Source: Obelidium mucronatum
Lineage: Eukaryota; Chytridiomycota; Chytridiomycetes; Chytridiales; Chytriomycetaceae
DNA: 64,000 nucleotides
Assembly (NCBI GenBank): GCA_025765595.1
Contig: JAIVFH010000017.1
Coordinates: 248,001 to 312,000 of the forward strand
Direction of reading: 5' to 3'
The position numbers were made by a program, and so were the translations under genes. The notes beneath the pieces were generated by a model that saw only the letters and a program-made list of their open reading frames with translations, was not told the DNA's origin and did not search any database. This document shows, piece by piece, positions 53,895 through 64,000 of the stretch. How positions within the stretch are numbered: the first letter of the stretch is position 1; each line of letters starts with the position of its first letter.

Positions 53895-54560
53895 TTAAAA
53901 GAGAGAATCTGTATTCTTATTCGTTACAATAAAGACAGGATCATACACCGAAACAACCAAATTCATGCCCTGCTCAGAAAAATATTTCCCGGTTAGAGCA
54001 TTCAAGAACTTTGAATTCGTGTACGCTTGGTCTCCATTGTACTTGGCTGGCTCATGTTCCATCTTAGCCGCGTTCAAAGAGGCAGTCAAATCAGGATATT
54101 GCATGGTGCTGAAATTCTTTGGATTGATTGTGAAGCTGCTCACAATCACAATGCGTGGTTTTTCTTGAGTCAATTGGAATGTTTCCTCCAGAACTGGAAG
54201 CAACAGTTGCAAGAGCAGGAAATGCCCCCAAATGATTCGTGGCAAAAGTATTCTCGTATCCATTTTTACTGCGTATATACGTTTTGGTGAGGAGGCCAGC
54301 ATTGCAGGTGAGGCTGTCAAGTCTTGCGTAATTTGACCAGGAATGAATTGACAAACTGACGACCGTTCGCAAGAGACGATAGATCCAAAGGAAAGGAGTA
54401 GACTTCTTGATTTCCTGTCAAGGCCTTGATTCGATCCACAGCGGCTTCATTCTTGCTCACCGAACGGGCGGCAATGAGAACAGTGTTTTGAGACAGTTTT
54501 GAGAATCTTTGGCTAATTCAAGGGCTGCTCCAAATCCGATTCCGGGAAGTTATTGATTGC
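53895..54560 (-). pseudogene. Short-chain dehydrogenase/reductase remnant
   Basis: The pieces match the retinol-dehydrogenase/WWOX-type SDR family: GIGFGAALELA (end of the Gly motif), NTVLIAARSVSKNEAA, TCNAGLL (NAG motif), GYENTFATNHLG, HFLLLQLLLPVLEE, IVIVSS and the catalytic YTNSK. The first part of the TGxxxGIG cofactor motif and the start codon are missing. A frame change is needed between GAALELA and NTVLIAAR, and another at a G5 run (near 54230), where one G fewer restores NHLGHFLLL. The C terminus ends early (NTDSLF) compared with full-length family members. It lies between NFS1 and the intact sulfatase. Confidence 0.7.
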
Positions 54561-54745
54561 TATTTCTATTTCGAATCCAAAAAGGTTAAGGTCACAATAA
54601 ATTGTTATAAGTCTAGCTTGTGAATGGTACCGATTAGTATTTGTCATCGACTTCACCATTGCGACAGTGCACGGGCTTGTAAATCAACCTTCAATAAAAA
54701 GTAGGCAACCCTGCAAATACTCGAGAGAATCATAACTATATAAGA

Positions 54746-56839
54746 ATGAAGTTTGACTTCCTTTTAGCCAGTGCCAGTTTGGTCGCAACTGTCAACGCTG
54801 GAGCCTGCTTTTCTGGTCCCATCATACCAACCTCCGTCGCCCCAGCGGCTTCCTCGGGTCGCAATCACACTGGAAGCGGAAGCAACTCTCAAAGCAGACT
54901 GCAAGTACAAGTTGAATTCCCAGAATCCAAGACTGAAACTGAAACGAAAAAGACGCCAAAGCGTCCAAACATCATCTTCCTCCTCACCGATGATCAAGAC
55001 TTGCATTTGAACTCCCTCCACTACATGCCATACGTTCGAAAGCACCTTATCGAGAAGGGAACTACTTTCAAAAACCACTTTGTGACATCCGCCATTTGTT
55101 GTCCAAGTCGTGTTTCAGTTCTCAAAGGCCAGTTTGCTCACAATACCAAGTTCACTGACGTCTTTGGAGAGTTTGGTGGGTCCTTCCCTTTGTTTTTTAA
55201 AAAAAAACTGTAAGTGAAGTTGTGTTAACGTTTTTTTTTTTGTACAGGCGGGTACGACAAATTCCTTCGAGAAGGCTTGAACAACGAATACCTTCCGAAA
55301 TGGCTCCAACGCGCCGGTTACTCTACATACTACATTGGAAAGCTTCTCAACGGTTATGGAACCCACAACTATGAGCAAACTCCAGGCGGTTGGACAGACT
55401 TTGATGCCCTGGTGCATCCATACGTGTACGATAACTTTCACCCAGTGTTTGCAAAGAATGGACAAAAGATTGATGACTTTGAAGGAAAGTTTCAGGTTGA
55501 TGTGATTCAAGAAAAAGGTACAAACAAAAAACGAAACAAAAAGTTGGCATTTACTAAAAACATAATAATATCAGCACTCAATGTTCTTTCCGAAGCTCTC
55601 AAAGTCGTCGACGAGAAACCCTTTTTCCTGTATATTGCTCCAACAGCGCCACACACTGAAGTGCTATTCAACAGTCCCAAGAAAGTCCAACAAGCCCCCG
55701 GAACGACACCATACACATCGAAAACAATGTTCACGGAACCACTTCCAGCAAAACGACACGAGCATCTCTTTTCTGACGTTAGAATTCCAAGACGCAAAAA
55801 CTTCAACACTGAAGATGTGAGCGGAAAGCCCGGGTATATTGCGCAATTGCCACTCTTGAACGATGAGGTGAGCTTCTTGCGAGTCTTGTTTTGTTGTCCA
55901 AATGCTCGTGTTTTAAACAGTGCTTTTTTTTTTTGGCTGACAGGACATTGAAACTCTTGACCACTGGCACCGTCAAAGATTACGTGCATTGCAATCCGTA
56001 GATGAACTCCTCGATTCCGTGGTCCGCAAAGTGGAAGAAGCCGGCCAAGGAGACAACACCTACATCTTCTATTCCTCAGACAACGGCTTCCACTTGGGAC
56101 TCCACCGTCTAAACGCCGGGAAAACCACACCTTACGAAGACGACATCAATGTTCCGTTTATCGTTCGAGGACCAGGCGTCGCGCGTGGAGCAGTCCGCAA
56201 GGAATCCTCAACGCACACTGACATTGCACCCACCTTCCTAAAGATTGCTGGCGCCGAAAACTTGGCCTACGATTTCGATGGAACCCCGATCCCAATCCAC
56301 GCACAAGACCCAGAGGAACCGAACCGCGAGTCTTTTGCAGTTGAATTCTGGAGACCGTTGGAAGCAGAGCTGTTTAAAGTTGAGAAGGGTGAAGAGAATA
56401 TATATAGATCTGCGCGGGTTGTTGGAAAGGATTATTCGTATTTGTATACCGTCTGGTGCACTGGTAGAGTTTTAATTTTCCCTTTTTTTTTTATTACCAC
56501 TCACAATATCTACAACAAATAGGTCATCGCGAGCTATACGACAACAAAAAAGACCCAGATCAACTCACCAACATTTACAAAGAAGCCCCGATCACATTGC
56601 TAAACCGCCTCGACGCGTTACTTGTAGTACTCAAAGACTGCGTCGGAAAACAATGCTCAACACCATGGAATCAGTTGCACCCATCCGGAAATGTCAAGAA
56701 CTTGGGAGATGCGTTAAATCCTGAATATGATGGCTTGTATCAGGCGACCCAGCGATTAGAAATCAAGGAATGCTTGAATGGCTTTTATCCCGAGAACGAG
56801 ATTCTCACAGAAGCCCTCAAGTCGCATACCATTGAATGA
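54746..56839 (+). CDS. Secreted sulfatase, intact copy B
   Basis: Type I sulfatase of the N-acetylglucosamine-6-sulfatase/arylsulfatase group. Signal peptide MKFDFLLASASLVATVNAG, a Ser/Asn-rich linker, then PNIIFLLTDDQD (metal-binding Asp pair) and the formylglycine motif CCPSR. Further family blocks: GYSTYYIGKLLNGYG, FFLYIAPTAPH, WHRQRLRALQSVDELLD, YIFYSSDNGFHLG (Asp-Asn metal ligands), PFIVRGPGV and THTDIAPTFLKIAG. Four short introns fall at about 55175-55247, 55517-55575, 55867-55944 and 56463-56521. Desulfation of extracellular glycans is the expected role. The first-exon sequence is almost the same as copy A 9.5 kb upstream, which points to recent duplication or conversion. Confidence 0.9.
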
Positions 56840-57166
56840 TAAGATACAAATAAAAATTTTGGCTCGTTTTTTTGTGTGTACATCATTCCGAGAGCCCAGA
56901 TGTCACGATGTTTTACAGCATCCTATCTCATCGAAGTGGTACTTGCTGCCCCGTTGCCAGTTACTATTGGAAAGAGCCAAAGGAAGGCAGCCAGAAGTTT
57001 TTCATTCACCAAAATCCCATACATCTTTGATCGCGAAACGTATTCCACAGAGCCTGGTTTTCTTTTTGTACAATTCCACAAATAGTGATCCACAATGACT
57101 TTTAATACAACTATCAACAAAAACTGCATGCCTTCCACCAAAAAAAAAAAAAAAACGAAAGAAAAC
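56840..57166. other. Intergenic, no supported gene
   Basis: The region between the convergent sulfatase and amidohydrolase genes. Overlapping short frames of about 70 codons occur on both strands (56876-57085 plus, 56923-57141 minus) without recognisable motifs. An A15-type run lies near 57142-57156. Confidence 0.5.
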
Positions 57167-60100
57167 TTAATCCTGAACAGGTTGCGTAGTCACATAACTA
57201 CCATCTCCAATAACCTGCAAGGTATACCCAAACCCAACCGGCCCACCATTCAACCCAATAAAACTAGCTCTCTTGCCGACCCCAATTCGCCCCACCCCTT
57301 CATCACCAAGTCCAAGCGCATCCGCAACTCTCCAAGTCACAACCCCAACCGCATCCATCGCATCAACAAGTTTTCCGCCCAAACTCTCACCAACAGTCGC
57401 CCATCCCGCTTCAAACAATAAGCTCCGCACTTGATCTGGCTCATGTACAGTAATCGCCACTTTGACGCCTGCATTCTTCAGAATCTCATATGTAGAGGAA
57501 CCACCGTTTCCATAAGGCCGGCACCATCTTTGTTCCCATGACCCTTGTTGACAACGTGGGGGGAGGAGCAGGACTGGGACATTGGCGCGTGCGATTTCGT
57601 CTGCCACGGCCCATGCTCCGGTCGCTCCTGCGAGAACGAGTCGCGCTTTTGGCGCCGCTGTTGAGACGAGAGCAAGAAGCTTGGAGATATCGCTGGGATC
57701 ATGAACTGTGATGACAAGTGGGATTTTGCCGGCCACGACTTCCGCGAACGGTGTGTCCGCCTTGGGCGTTGTAAGAAGGCTTCGAAGGTGGGCGAGCTGG
57801 CTTGACACGGATTGTGCGAAAGATTCTAGCAAGATAGTTAAGAAGAGAAGTACCGAATTTGTTGTATCCGTTATTACCTTTTGCAGGCGTCCCAATCGTC
57901 ATATGAAGCGCAACTTCTGCTTTCAACACAGCTTCGTTATATCCTGTCAAGAACTTTTAGCAAACAATCTCTGAAACCAATACAAACATACGTTCAGCAG
58001 CAGTTCTAAAAGCAACGCTAACTCCCTGAACCAAACCACCACCTCCCCCAACAGCAACACCCGTCAAAACACCACTTCTCCAAGCATACTCCAACAGTTT
58101 GCTGCCACCTCCAACTCTCAATCCATCCTTAAATTTAACGTTCCCTTCAATGGCGTCACTTGTAGCCGAGTCTCCATCGCGAGTCGAGTCTTCTGCACTA
58201 ATTTCTTCCAATCCAAGCGGAAGGCTGGCCCCAATCAGCCCTGGAATAACAACTCCTCCATTCAAGTTGAAGTGAACACCCTTGATTGGGCACTTTTCCC
58301 CAATGCATGTGACAATTCCATTGTCCACTGTGATTTTTCCTTTAAGGATTTGCCCTTCCTGTGTATAGATTCCACTTATATTGGAAACAGTGTAGGCTGG
58401 AAGGAGGCTTCCGGGAAAATCAAGGACGGGGGAAATGGGGGGAGATGGCGCAAGTGGTTGTGGTGGAGAAAGCGGAATCGGGAGCGATTTCACAGTGTAG
58501 CCATCGATGAAAACACGAAGTGGGTGTGCTCCAAGCTGGAGAGGCGGTCTAAAAACACCAAATTAGAAGCCATCTACAGGTTGCTGCAAATTTACCTGTC
58601 CCAAACAACTACATCCGCATCATATCCCTCTTGAAGTCGCCCAATTCTCCATCCCGCCCCGATTCGTTCGGCTGGTACAGATGTCACAGCAGCAAACGCA
58701 ACAGCTTCGTCCAATCCATAATGAGCTGCTTTTTGAGCTTCGTAAATCAGGTGCTGCGCGTTCAAGACTGGATGGTCAGACTTGAAGGCTACTTTCGCAC
58801 CGGCTTTGGTGAGAATTTGACTAGCGAATACAGAATGCTTATATCCTTCACGTTTATATAAAGAATGATCTGCGAAAATCGCCACTGAAATATTTTCGCG
58901 GGCAAGCTTGTCGGCAAGAAGGTGAGCTTCAGTCGCGTGGTGGAAAGCAATGATTGGGAAGTCAAATTCATGTTTGTTTCGAATCATCATCTATTAGAAA
59001 CAACGAAAAAATATGAGAATTTATGTCAAAACAAGTATTAACTATACCTCGAAATCATTGACTTGATAGCAATGGACTTGAAGTCTGACATCTCTACGCA
59101 GCAAGGCAACCAAAGAGTCGTCCACAAGAGAATCTGGATATCGATTACCAATAAATTGATGGGCACTGGACTTGAATTGTCTTCCGAGAGCATCAGCAGT
59201 TTCACACCAGTCTTCCTGGCTCCGCAGAGCATTACGAGCTTCCTCGAGTCTCTGTCTAAAAAGCCAGCCAGATCCCATACGACTTCCTGGCATCTTGCCA
59301 ATCGATCCAAAGTACCTCTTTGGATTCTCCCCACAAGCCATTTTCATATACCTCCAAATTTTGCCATCCTCTCCATCTTCACTCATTCCTCGATTCAGTG
59401 TCATATCTTCAGCCGAATTGCTGGGTGTTTTAATCATTTTAATTGCCATCCCTTCGCCACCCATCAGAGTTCCAGATCCAGGAATGACAAGACTCGTTGT
59501 GACTCCTCCCAAGGCAATCAATTCAATGCCCTTATCAAGTGGATTGATGGCGTCCAGCACGCGCAATTGAGGATTTGTTGGACTGCCGGACATTTCGTTT
59601 GTGTCTTCATCGGCAGCGAAGCCAGGGACGGAACTAGCGCCTGTGTGACTGTGCAAGAATAGATTTGTGTTAGAAAGAGGAAGAGACCGTTTCGTTTCGC
59701 GCATATAAAGGATTCATCGCCTTCGGTGAGTAACGAGCACTCGATTTCCCTCTCACCTGTGCATATCAACGAGACCTGGACTAACGACTCTCCCTTGAAC
59801 ATCAATAATTTCAACATTTTCAACGGTAAACTTTGAAACCATCTTCGTGGTGGACACTTTCTTCAAGTCGGTGTTGTGGTTCTTTGAAATCTTGTCCCAA
59901 TGAGCGTTTCCTGCATCCACAACATCCTTGGCGGTTAGTCCAGTACCAATTTTTAAAATGACGCCATATCCCAAAGCAATGTCCGTGTTTGTGAGTTTTG
60001 CGCCCAATCCGTCATACAGGGTGGCGTGCTGGATGAGGATGGGAGTCGACGACATGTTGAGGGCGGATAGAACTGCGTGGCGAGGGTTGCCATTGACTCT

Positions 60101-60607
60101 GTCTTTCGGGGCGCCACCTGCATGCAAGCGCAATTTAGAAAGCGGACGGAAGACGGAACGGAGCGGAACGCACCATTGGAGAAGAGCGCGTCCTGGCTGG
60201 CGGCGCGGCGTGCGTTCGCGGCGCATTGCTCGAGACCGGCGTCGAAGGCATCCGCGGTGATTCCGAGGGCGGCGGGCGTTGGGTTTGACATCCAGAAGGC
60301 GTCGACGGCAAGCAGCAGCACGACGCCTGGGCCGAGTGTTAGAAGAGAAGTAAGGAAAGAGAAGATAGAAGAAAGAAGAGAGAAGAAAGAAGAAAGAAGA
60401 CAAACCCGCCGTCAGCGCAATCAGCAGCCGGTGGAAGCGCTCGCGCATCGCCACGTCCGACGGAACAACAACGCGCGTTCGCGTCGGCGACGGCGTCAGC
60501 GACCGGCGGCCATGGCTCGACGCCGCTGACGCCGGCGCCGACGACGGAAGAAGCGGCAGGCGCGCCTCCGCATCGCCCACAGACTGCGTTGGTCGCTTGG
60601 GTGCCAT
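57167..60607 (-). CDS. Membrane-anchored amidohydrolase-family protein
   Basis: The N terminus (MAPKRPTQSV...) has a G+C-rich basic head and a signal anchor (LLIALTAGLSSFFFLLSSFFYLLF). Next come LIQHATLYDGLG, the strand that opens amidohydrolase barrels, and VVSPGLVDMHRHTG with the HxH metal motif spanning an exon join. Later blocks: LGGVTTSLVIPGSG, DVRLQVHCYQVNDFE (metal His), IIAFHHATEAHLLADKL (metal His), VAFKSDHPVLNAQHL (metal Asp) and RIGRLQEGYDADVVVWD, a typical family ending. A second, degenerate half follows (VSNISGIYTQEGQIL, GGVVIPGLIGASLPLG, VLLLPPRCQQGSWEQRW) and ends at 57167. This two-part architecture is seen in large fungal and oomycete amidohydrolase proteins. The substrate is unknown. 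Confidence 0.8.
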
Positions 60608-60664
60608 TTTATTGAAATCTCTTTTATTCACAAATTTTTATAAAACTCAAATAAACACTTCCTT

Positions 60665-61428
60665 TCAAACTCCAATCAGAAAGAAACGGAGCTTCGAAAG
60701 TTGCTCTTGGTGATTGTCCCCTGCGACAATTCCAAAAGTGTGGTTGTAGAAAATGGCCAAGTAGCCAATTTCTGCACGCGTTGGAGGCTCAGCGTTCAAA
60801 AACTCCCAAAATGGAAGCGCTGGTGGAGGGACTGCCAAAATTCCAGGAGCTGGTGGCGGAGCTGCAAAGACTGCAGCAATCGCTGCCGGAACTCCTCCCG
60901 CAGGAATCATGTCAGGCAACGGGGCTTGCCCAAAGCCAACAATTGTCTTGCAAGGTCTTTGGATGGGTCCATCAGTGAGGGATCTGAAGGCCTGTGAAGT
61001 AACACAGGTAAGTATAAACGATAAGAAAAAACAAAACTATTTACCAGCTCGTTTCTGTGAAAGACAGAGACATTGTAGACTTGGCCTTGCAAGATGGTCA
61101 TTTGGTTGGCGAGGGCAGTCATTTGGTTGTTATCGTTTGCAACCCAAGCTGCAAACCAAGGTGGAGCAACTGCTGCGCCACCCACTTGCGCAACGGCTTC
61201 TGCTCCGCGCACGATAGCGCTTCCCGCTTCAGCTGCAGTTGCTGTAGCAACCCCTCCAACGGACACAAAGCCTTTGTCAACAGCGTTCACGAGTTCGTTC
61301 TTACGGCGCTCTTCGGCATAGACAACCACCTCATCCACACCGCCAGCTGGCACTGCATTCGTATTGTACTGATCGACGAGATTGCTTACTGGGTTGGCAA
61401 AGGCGGGTGATGCCTGAAGTCCGGCCAT
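60665..61428 (-). CDS. Mug135-like C-terminal domain protein
   Basis: Two exons: 61428 to about 61046, and about 60995 to 60665. The protein starts MAGLQASPAFANPV, has an Ala/Val-rich middle, then PPWFAAWVANDNNQMTALANQM, FHRNELAFRSL, PLPDMIPAGGVPAA and LPFWEFLNAEPPTRAEIGYLAIFYN before a C-terminal LRFFLIGV. The order N-x-x-A-x-N-like helix, Pro-rich turn, Tyr-rich helix and basic end resembles the Mug135-like domain of fungi, whose function is unknown. I am unsure of the match. The upstream region holds a degenerate 32-bp tandem repeat. Confidence 0.5.
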
Positions 61429-61507
61429 TTTTATGAAAAACTTTTTGTTAACAACTTGGGAATCGAGGACACATTAATGTGTATCAATTTCAAGGGGTTT
61501 CGTTTAC

Positions 61508-61595
61508 GTCCACCGGACGTTTGTTATTTGTTGGGTTACATCCACTGAAGTTTGTTTATTTGTTGGGTTAAATCCACTCGTTAGTTTATTTGGAC
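61508..61595. repeat. Degenerate 32-bp tandem repeat upstream of the Mug135-like gene
   Basis: About two and a half units of ATCCACTGAAGTTTGTTTAT-TTGTTGGGTTA occur with mismatches (units near 61508, 61539 and 61571). They lie 80-170 bp upstream of the start codon at 61428, so they may be promoter repeats. The rest of 61429-61740 shows no gene. Confidence 0.6.
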
Positions 61596-61740
61596 TATCC
61601 ATTACTTCTTTTTTACATCTATTTTTTTTCCTGTCGCAGGTCCATAAAGCAAAGTGATTTCAGTAACCACTCGAGGATGGCAGAATAGTGGACATGTATC
61701 ACGCATTAATGGACGCGGATACCACCCTTTAAGTTTCATC

Positions 61741-62167
61741 TCAATCATTTAAGTTTTCTCGCTTTTGCAACAAACCGTAATCCTCTGACATTGTAACTTG
61801 AGTCTCCTTTGAATCCTTCACATCAAATGGGTTGCGAAATATTGGACCATCGTGATATTTGGATCGAGGAGGATGCTCCAACTCTCTACCTGCATCGTCC
61901 TTGATAATTTTGGTCACATTGATATTGTTTGGCTTATCGGCCAGAACCCAGTCTGTACTAAAAAGTTCAGATTTTGACGCATCGAAAGATTGATACATGT
62001 TTCCACACTCAACTCTTTTTCATGTGTGGAGGCGGCACATATTCTTCATGGATCTTGTGATATTGCATCTCCTTTTTGATCGTCTCTTTGTTCACGGCAT
62101 CTTGAAACGCGTTGAACCCAGCGCCGCGACCTTTGTCTTCTTTTCCTTTCGCATCTTTTCCTCCCAT
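61741..62167 (-). CDS. Small conserved-looking protein, unknown, one apparent frame break
   Basis: From ATG 62167 the frame reads MGGKDAKGKEDKGRGAGF, then FQDAVNKETIKKEMQYHKIHEEYVPPPHM and stops in an A5 run near 62017. With one A fewer it continues through VECGNMYQSFDASKSELFSTDWVLADKP to ENLND at 61741, about 140 residues in all. The helix with KETIKKEMQYHKIHEEY slightly resembles small axonemal proteins such as CFAP144/FAM183, but the rest does not, so I do not name it. An alternative is two separate short frames, the second starting at MYQSFD (61998). Confidence 0.45.
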
Positions 62168-62408
62168 CGTTGTACGTTCTTGAGGTGCGTTGTTAGGCAG
62201 GGTGAGCAAATCTTTGATTTTCAAAAATCGGGCAATCCACGCCCCCTATAGAACGCCATACCCCCACACATACCGGTGCCTCGGCCTTAAATAATAAAAA
62301 ATCTGTTCTACATGGCATGAACCGATCTGCTGTTGTCTCTTATCGCATTTCTCTTCAATTTTTCCGGCAACCCCAAACTTGTTTTTCTCAACATTGGAAA
62401 ATCTCGCA

Positions 62409-64000
62409 ATGACTGGAAGTGAGTACAGAACCTGTCAAAGCTCTGCGCCCTGTTGATTCTATGGTTATATCTCTAAATGGATGATTTTTTGTACCCGTCC
62501 GCTTTTCCTTGGTTAGCCGTCAAGACTTTTACCTTGGGCTGAGGTCGAGCAGTCTGCACTCAAGAAGACCACCATCAAGGATGTCGAAGCAGGTGGTCAG
62601 GCTCTCATGGTTATTCACAACAAGGTGTATGATATTGGAGCGGGTACTGGGTTCTTCAAGTTCCACCCTGGTGGTGCCGTTGCCATCTCCCAGGTTTGTA
62701 TCATTGTTGATTCAATATTTCATGCGATCTAACGTATGGAGCAACAAAAACAGATTGGTAAAGATGCTTCTGGTGCCTTTGAGGTTTTCCACACTGAGAA
62801 CGCTGAGGCGATTATGTCCGAGTTCTATGTTGGTGATTTGGCGCCAAAGGAGGTCCCAAAGCCAAACGGTATGAATCGAAACCGAATCGGAACCCGACCA
62901 GTCAATCTAATAAATCCGAACAGAATTCAAGAAGGACATTAACATTCTCCGAGAGAAACTTGTCAAGATGGGTGCCTTCGAATCAAACAAGTTGTATTAC
63001 TTGTACAAGATCATCTCAACCTTCTCCATCGGTGCTGCCTCTGCTGCTGTTCTTATTAATTACGGACAAACTTCAACTCTTGCTGTTGTTGGAGCGGGAA
63101 TGCTGATGGCTTTGTTCTGGCAGCAGAGTGGATGGTTGGCCCACGACTTTTTGCACCACCAAGTATTCAAGAACAGAACTTACAATGATGCTGTTGGATA
63201 CATGGTTGGAAACGTCTGGCAAGGATTCTCTGTTAGCTGGTGGAAGGACAAGGTGACAACTTAGTTTTCATGTGATTCCAAGAATTCATGTGTCTGATTT
63301 TATTTTCGTTTCTTGTAGCACTGTACTCACCACTCTGTTCCAAACGTTCACGGAGAGGACCCAGACATCAACACCATGCCATTTTTGGCTTGGTCTGAAC
63401 ACGCCCTTGAGCTATTCCACGACGTGAAAGATGCTGATGTCGCCAGATTCTTCGTCGCCTACCAACCAGTCTTGTTCTTCCCTATTCTTGGAATTGCTCG
63501 TTTGGTTGGTTGTTTTGGGAAAAATCTAAAATCTTAACTTAAACTTTCATTATTATTTCTGATCAGGCTTGGTGCACATCCTCAATTCGTTTCAACTTGG
63601 GAGACAAAGTTATCAACAAGACGCAAGCCCTCGTTGAAAAAGTCACTATGGCTTTGCACTATGCTTGGTTGCTGACACTCACGTTCAAATTCTGTACCCC
63701 TCTTCGTGGACTTTTGTTTTTGACTATTGCTGAATGTGGTTGTGGGCTTTTGCTTGCTTTTGTTTTCACTGTTAACCACGTAAGTTGTCCTGCGTCAAAC
63801 TTTTTTTTTCCCCAAGTCATTATTCTGACACTACCCCTTCATTGTTCCTTTTTCTAGAACGGTATGCCAGTGTACTCCACCCAAGAAGCCAAAAAGTTTG
63901 ACTTTTACGAACTCCAAATTTTGACTGGTCGTGACGTTATCTCGAACCCCTTCTCTGACTGGTTCACTGGCGGTTTGAACTACCAAGTCGAACACCACAT
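62409..64000 (+). CDS. Front-end (delta-6/delta-5 type) fatty acid desaturase with cytochrome b5 domain, 3' end cut off
   Basis: Exon 1 at 62409 encodes only the first few residues (MTGS or similar); the first join is uncertain. The cytochrome b5 domain has IHNKVYDIG and the haem ligand motif FKFHPGG. The membrane desaturase follows with the three histidine boxes HDFLHH, HCTHH (formed across an intron at about 63251-63318) and QVEHH at the window end. The Gln in place of the first His in the third box is the mark of front-end desaturases, which make gamma-linolenic or arachidonic-type polyunsaturated fatty acids. Several hydrophobic segments lie between (ISTFSIGAASAAVLI, AWLLTLTFKF). The remaining C terminus lies outside the window. 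Confidence 0.9.

Noticed and set aside
1..64000. CRISPR array, rRNA operon or bacterial operon
   Set aside because: No regularly spaced direct repeats, no rRNA-like sequence, and spliceosomal introns throughout.
279..64000. Lipid biosynthesis gene cluster (acyltransferase, DGAT2, desaturase)
   Set aside because: The three genes are 20-40 kb apart with many unrelated genes between them. Nothing suggests co-regulation.

Overview
The window looks like nuclear DNA of a zoosporic (flagellated) early-diverging fungus, probably chytrid-like. Reasons: genes are split by many short GT-AG introns (about 50-100 bp). Fungal proteins (POM152 nucleoporin, a Spa2-type SHD polarity protein, a Mug135-like protein) sit beside a flagellar microtubule-inner-protein homologue (CFAP210-like), an ARL3-like ciliary GTPase and a front-end fatty-acid desaturase. 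Genes are packed tightly on both strands; no rRNA, convincing tRNA or CRISPR array was seen.

Layout. 0.3-6.0 kb: an acylglycerol-phosphate acyltransferase and POM152, both minus strand. 6.0-6.7 kb: two tandem small proteins, each with one C-terminal membrane segment. 6.86-13.43 kb: a complete tyrosine-recombinase retrotransposon of the DIRS/PAT type, with split direct repeats in the order A1-ORFs-B1-A2-B2, gag-like ORFs, RT-RNase H and a tyrosine recombinase. 13.5-23.0 kb: an ENTH-domain epsin-like adaptor, a broken alpha-kinase and dynactin p150-Glued. 23.2-34.7 kb: AIP1/WDR1, an ARL3-like GTPase, ATG2 and the CFAP210-like protein. 34.8-45.0 kb: SMC2, DGAT2, proteasome assembly chaperone 3 and an EDEM-type GH47 protein with a PA domain. 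45.2-56.8 kb: two near-identical secreted sulfatase genes (first decayed, second intact) flanking a beta-propeller protein, a Spa2-like protein, the cysteine desulfurase NFS1 and a broken short-chain dehydrogenase. 57.2-64.0 kb: an amidohydrolase, a Mug135-like protein, an unrecognised small protein and a cytochrome-b5 fusion desaturase cut off by the window edge.

Most genes are unrelated housekeeping genes without operon-like logic. Three belong to glycerolipid metabolism (acyltransferase, DGAT2, desaturase), several to cytoskeleton and trafficking (dynactin, AIP1, epsin, Spa2), and two or three to the flagellum.

The strongest unusual material is in the retrotransposon: perfectly matching split repeats, A-tracts ahead of its ORFs, three small hairpins with compensatory base changes, and an inverted repeat around a poly(A) tract in the right-end spacer. 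Outside it: an ARL3-like protein lacking the catalytic switch II glutamine, an SMC2 start codon apparently alone in its own exon, a duplicated sulfatase caught in decay, and many single-base frame breaks (mostly +1, often in homopolymers) that may be assembly errors. All exon boundaries were read by eye and are approximate unless stated.
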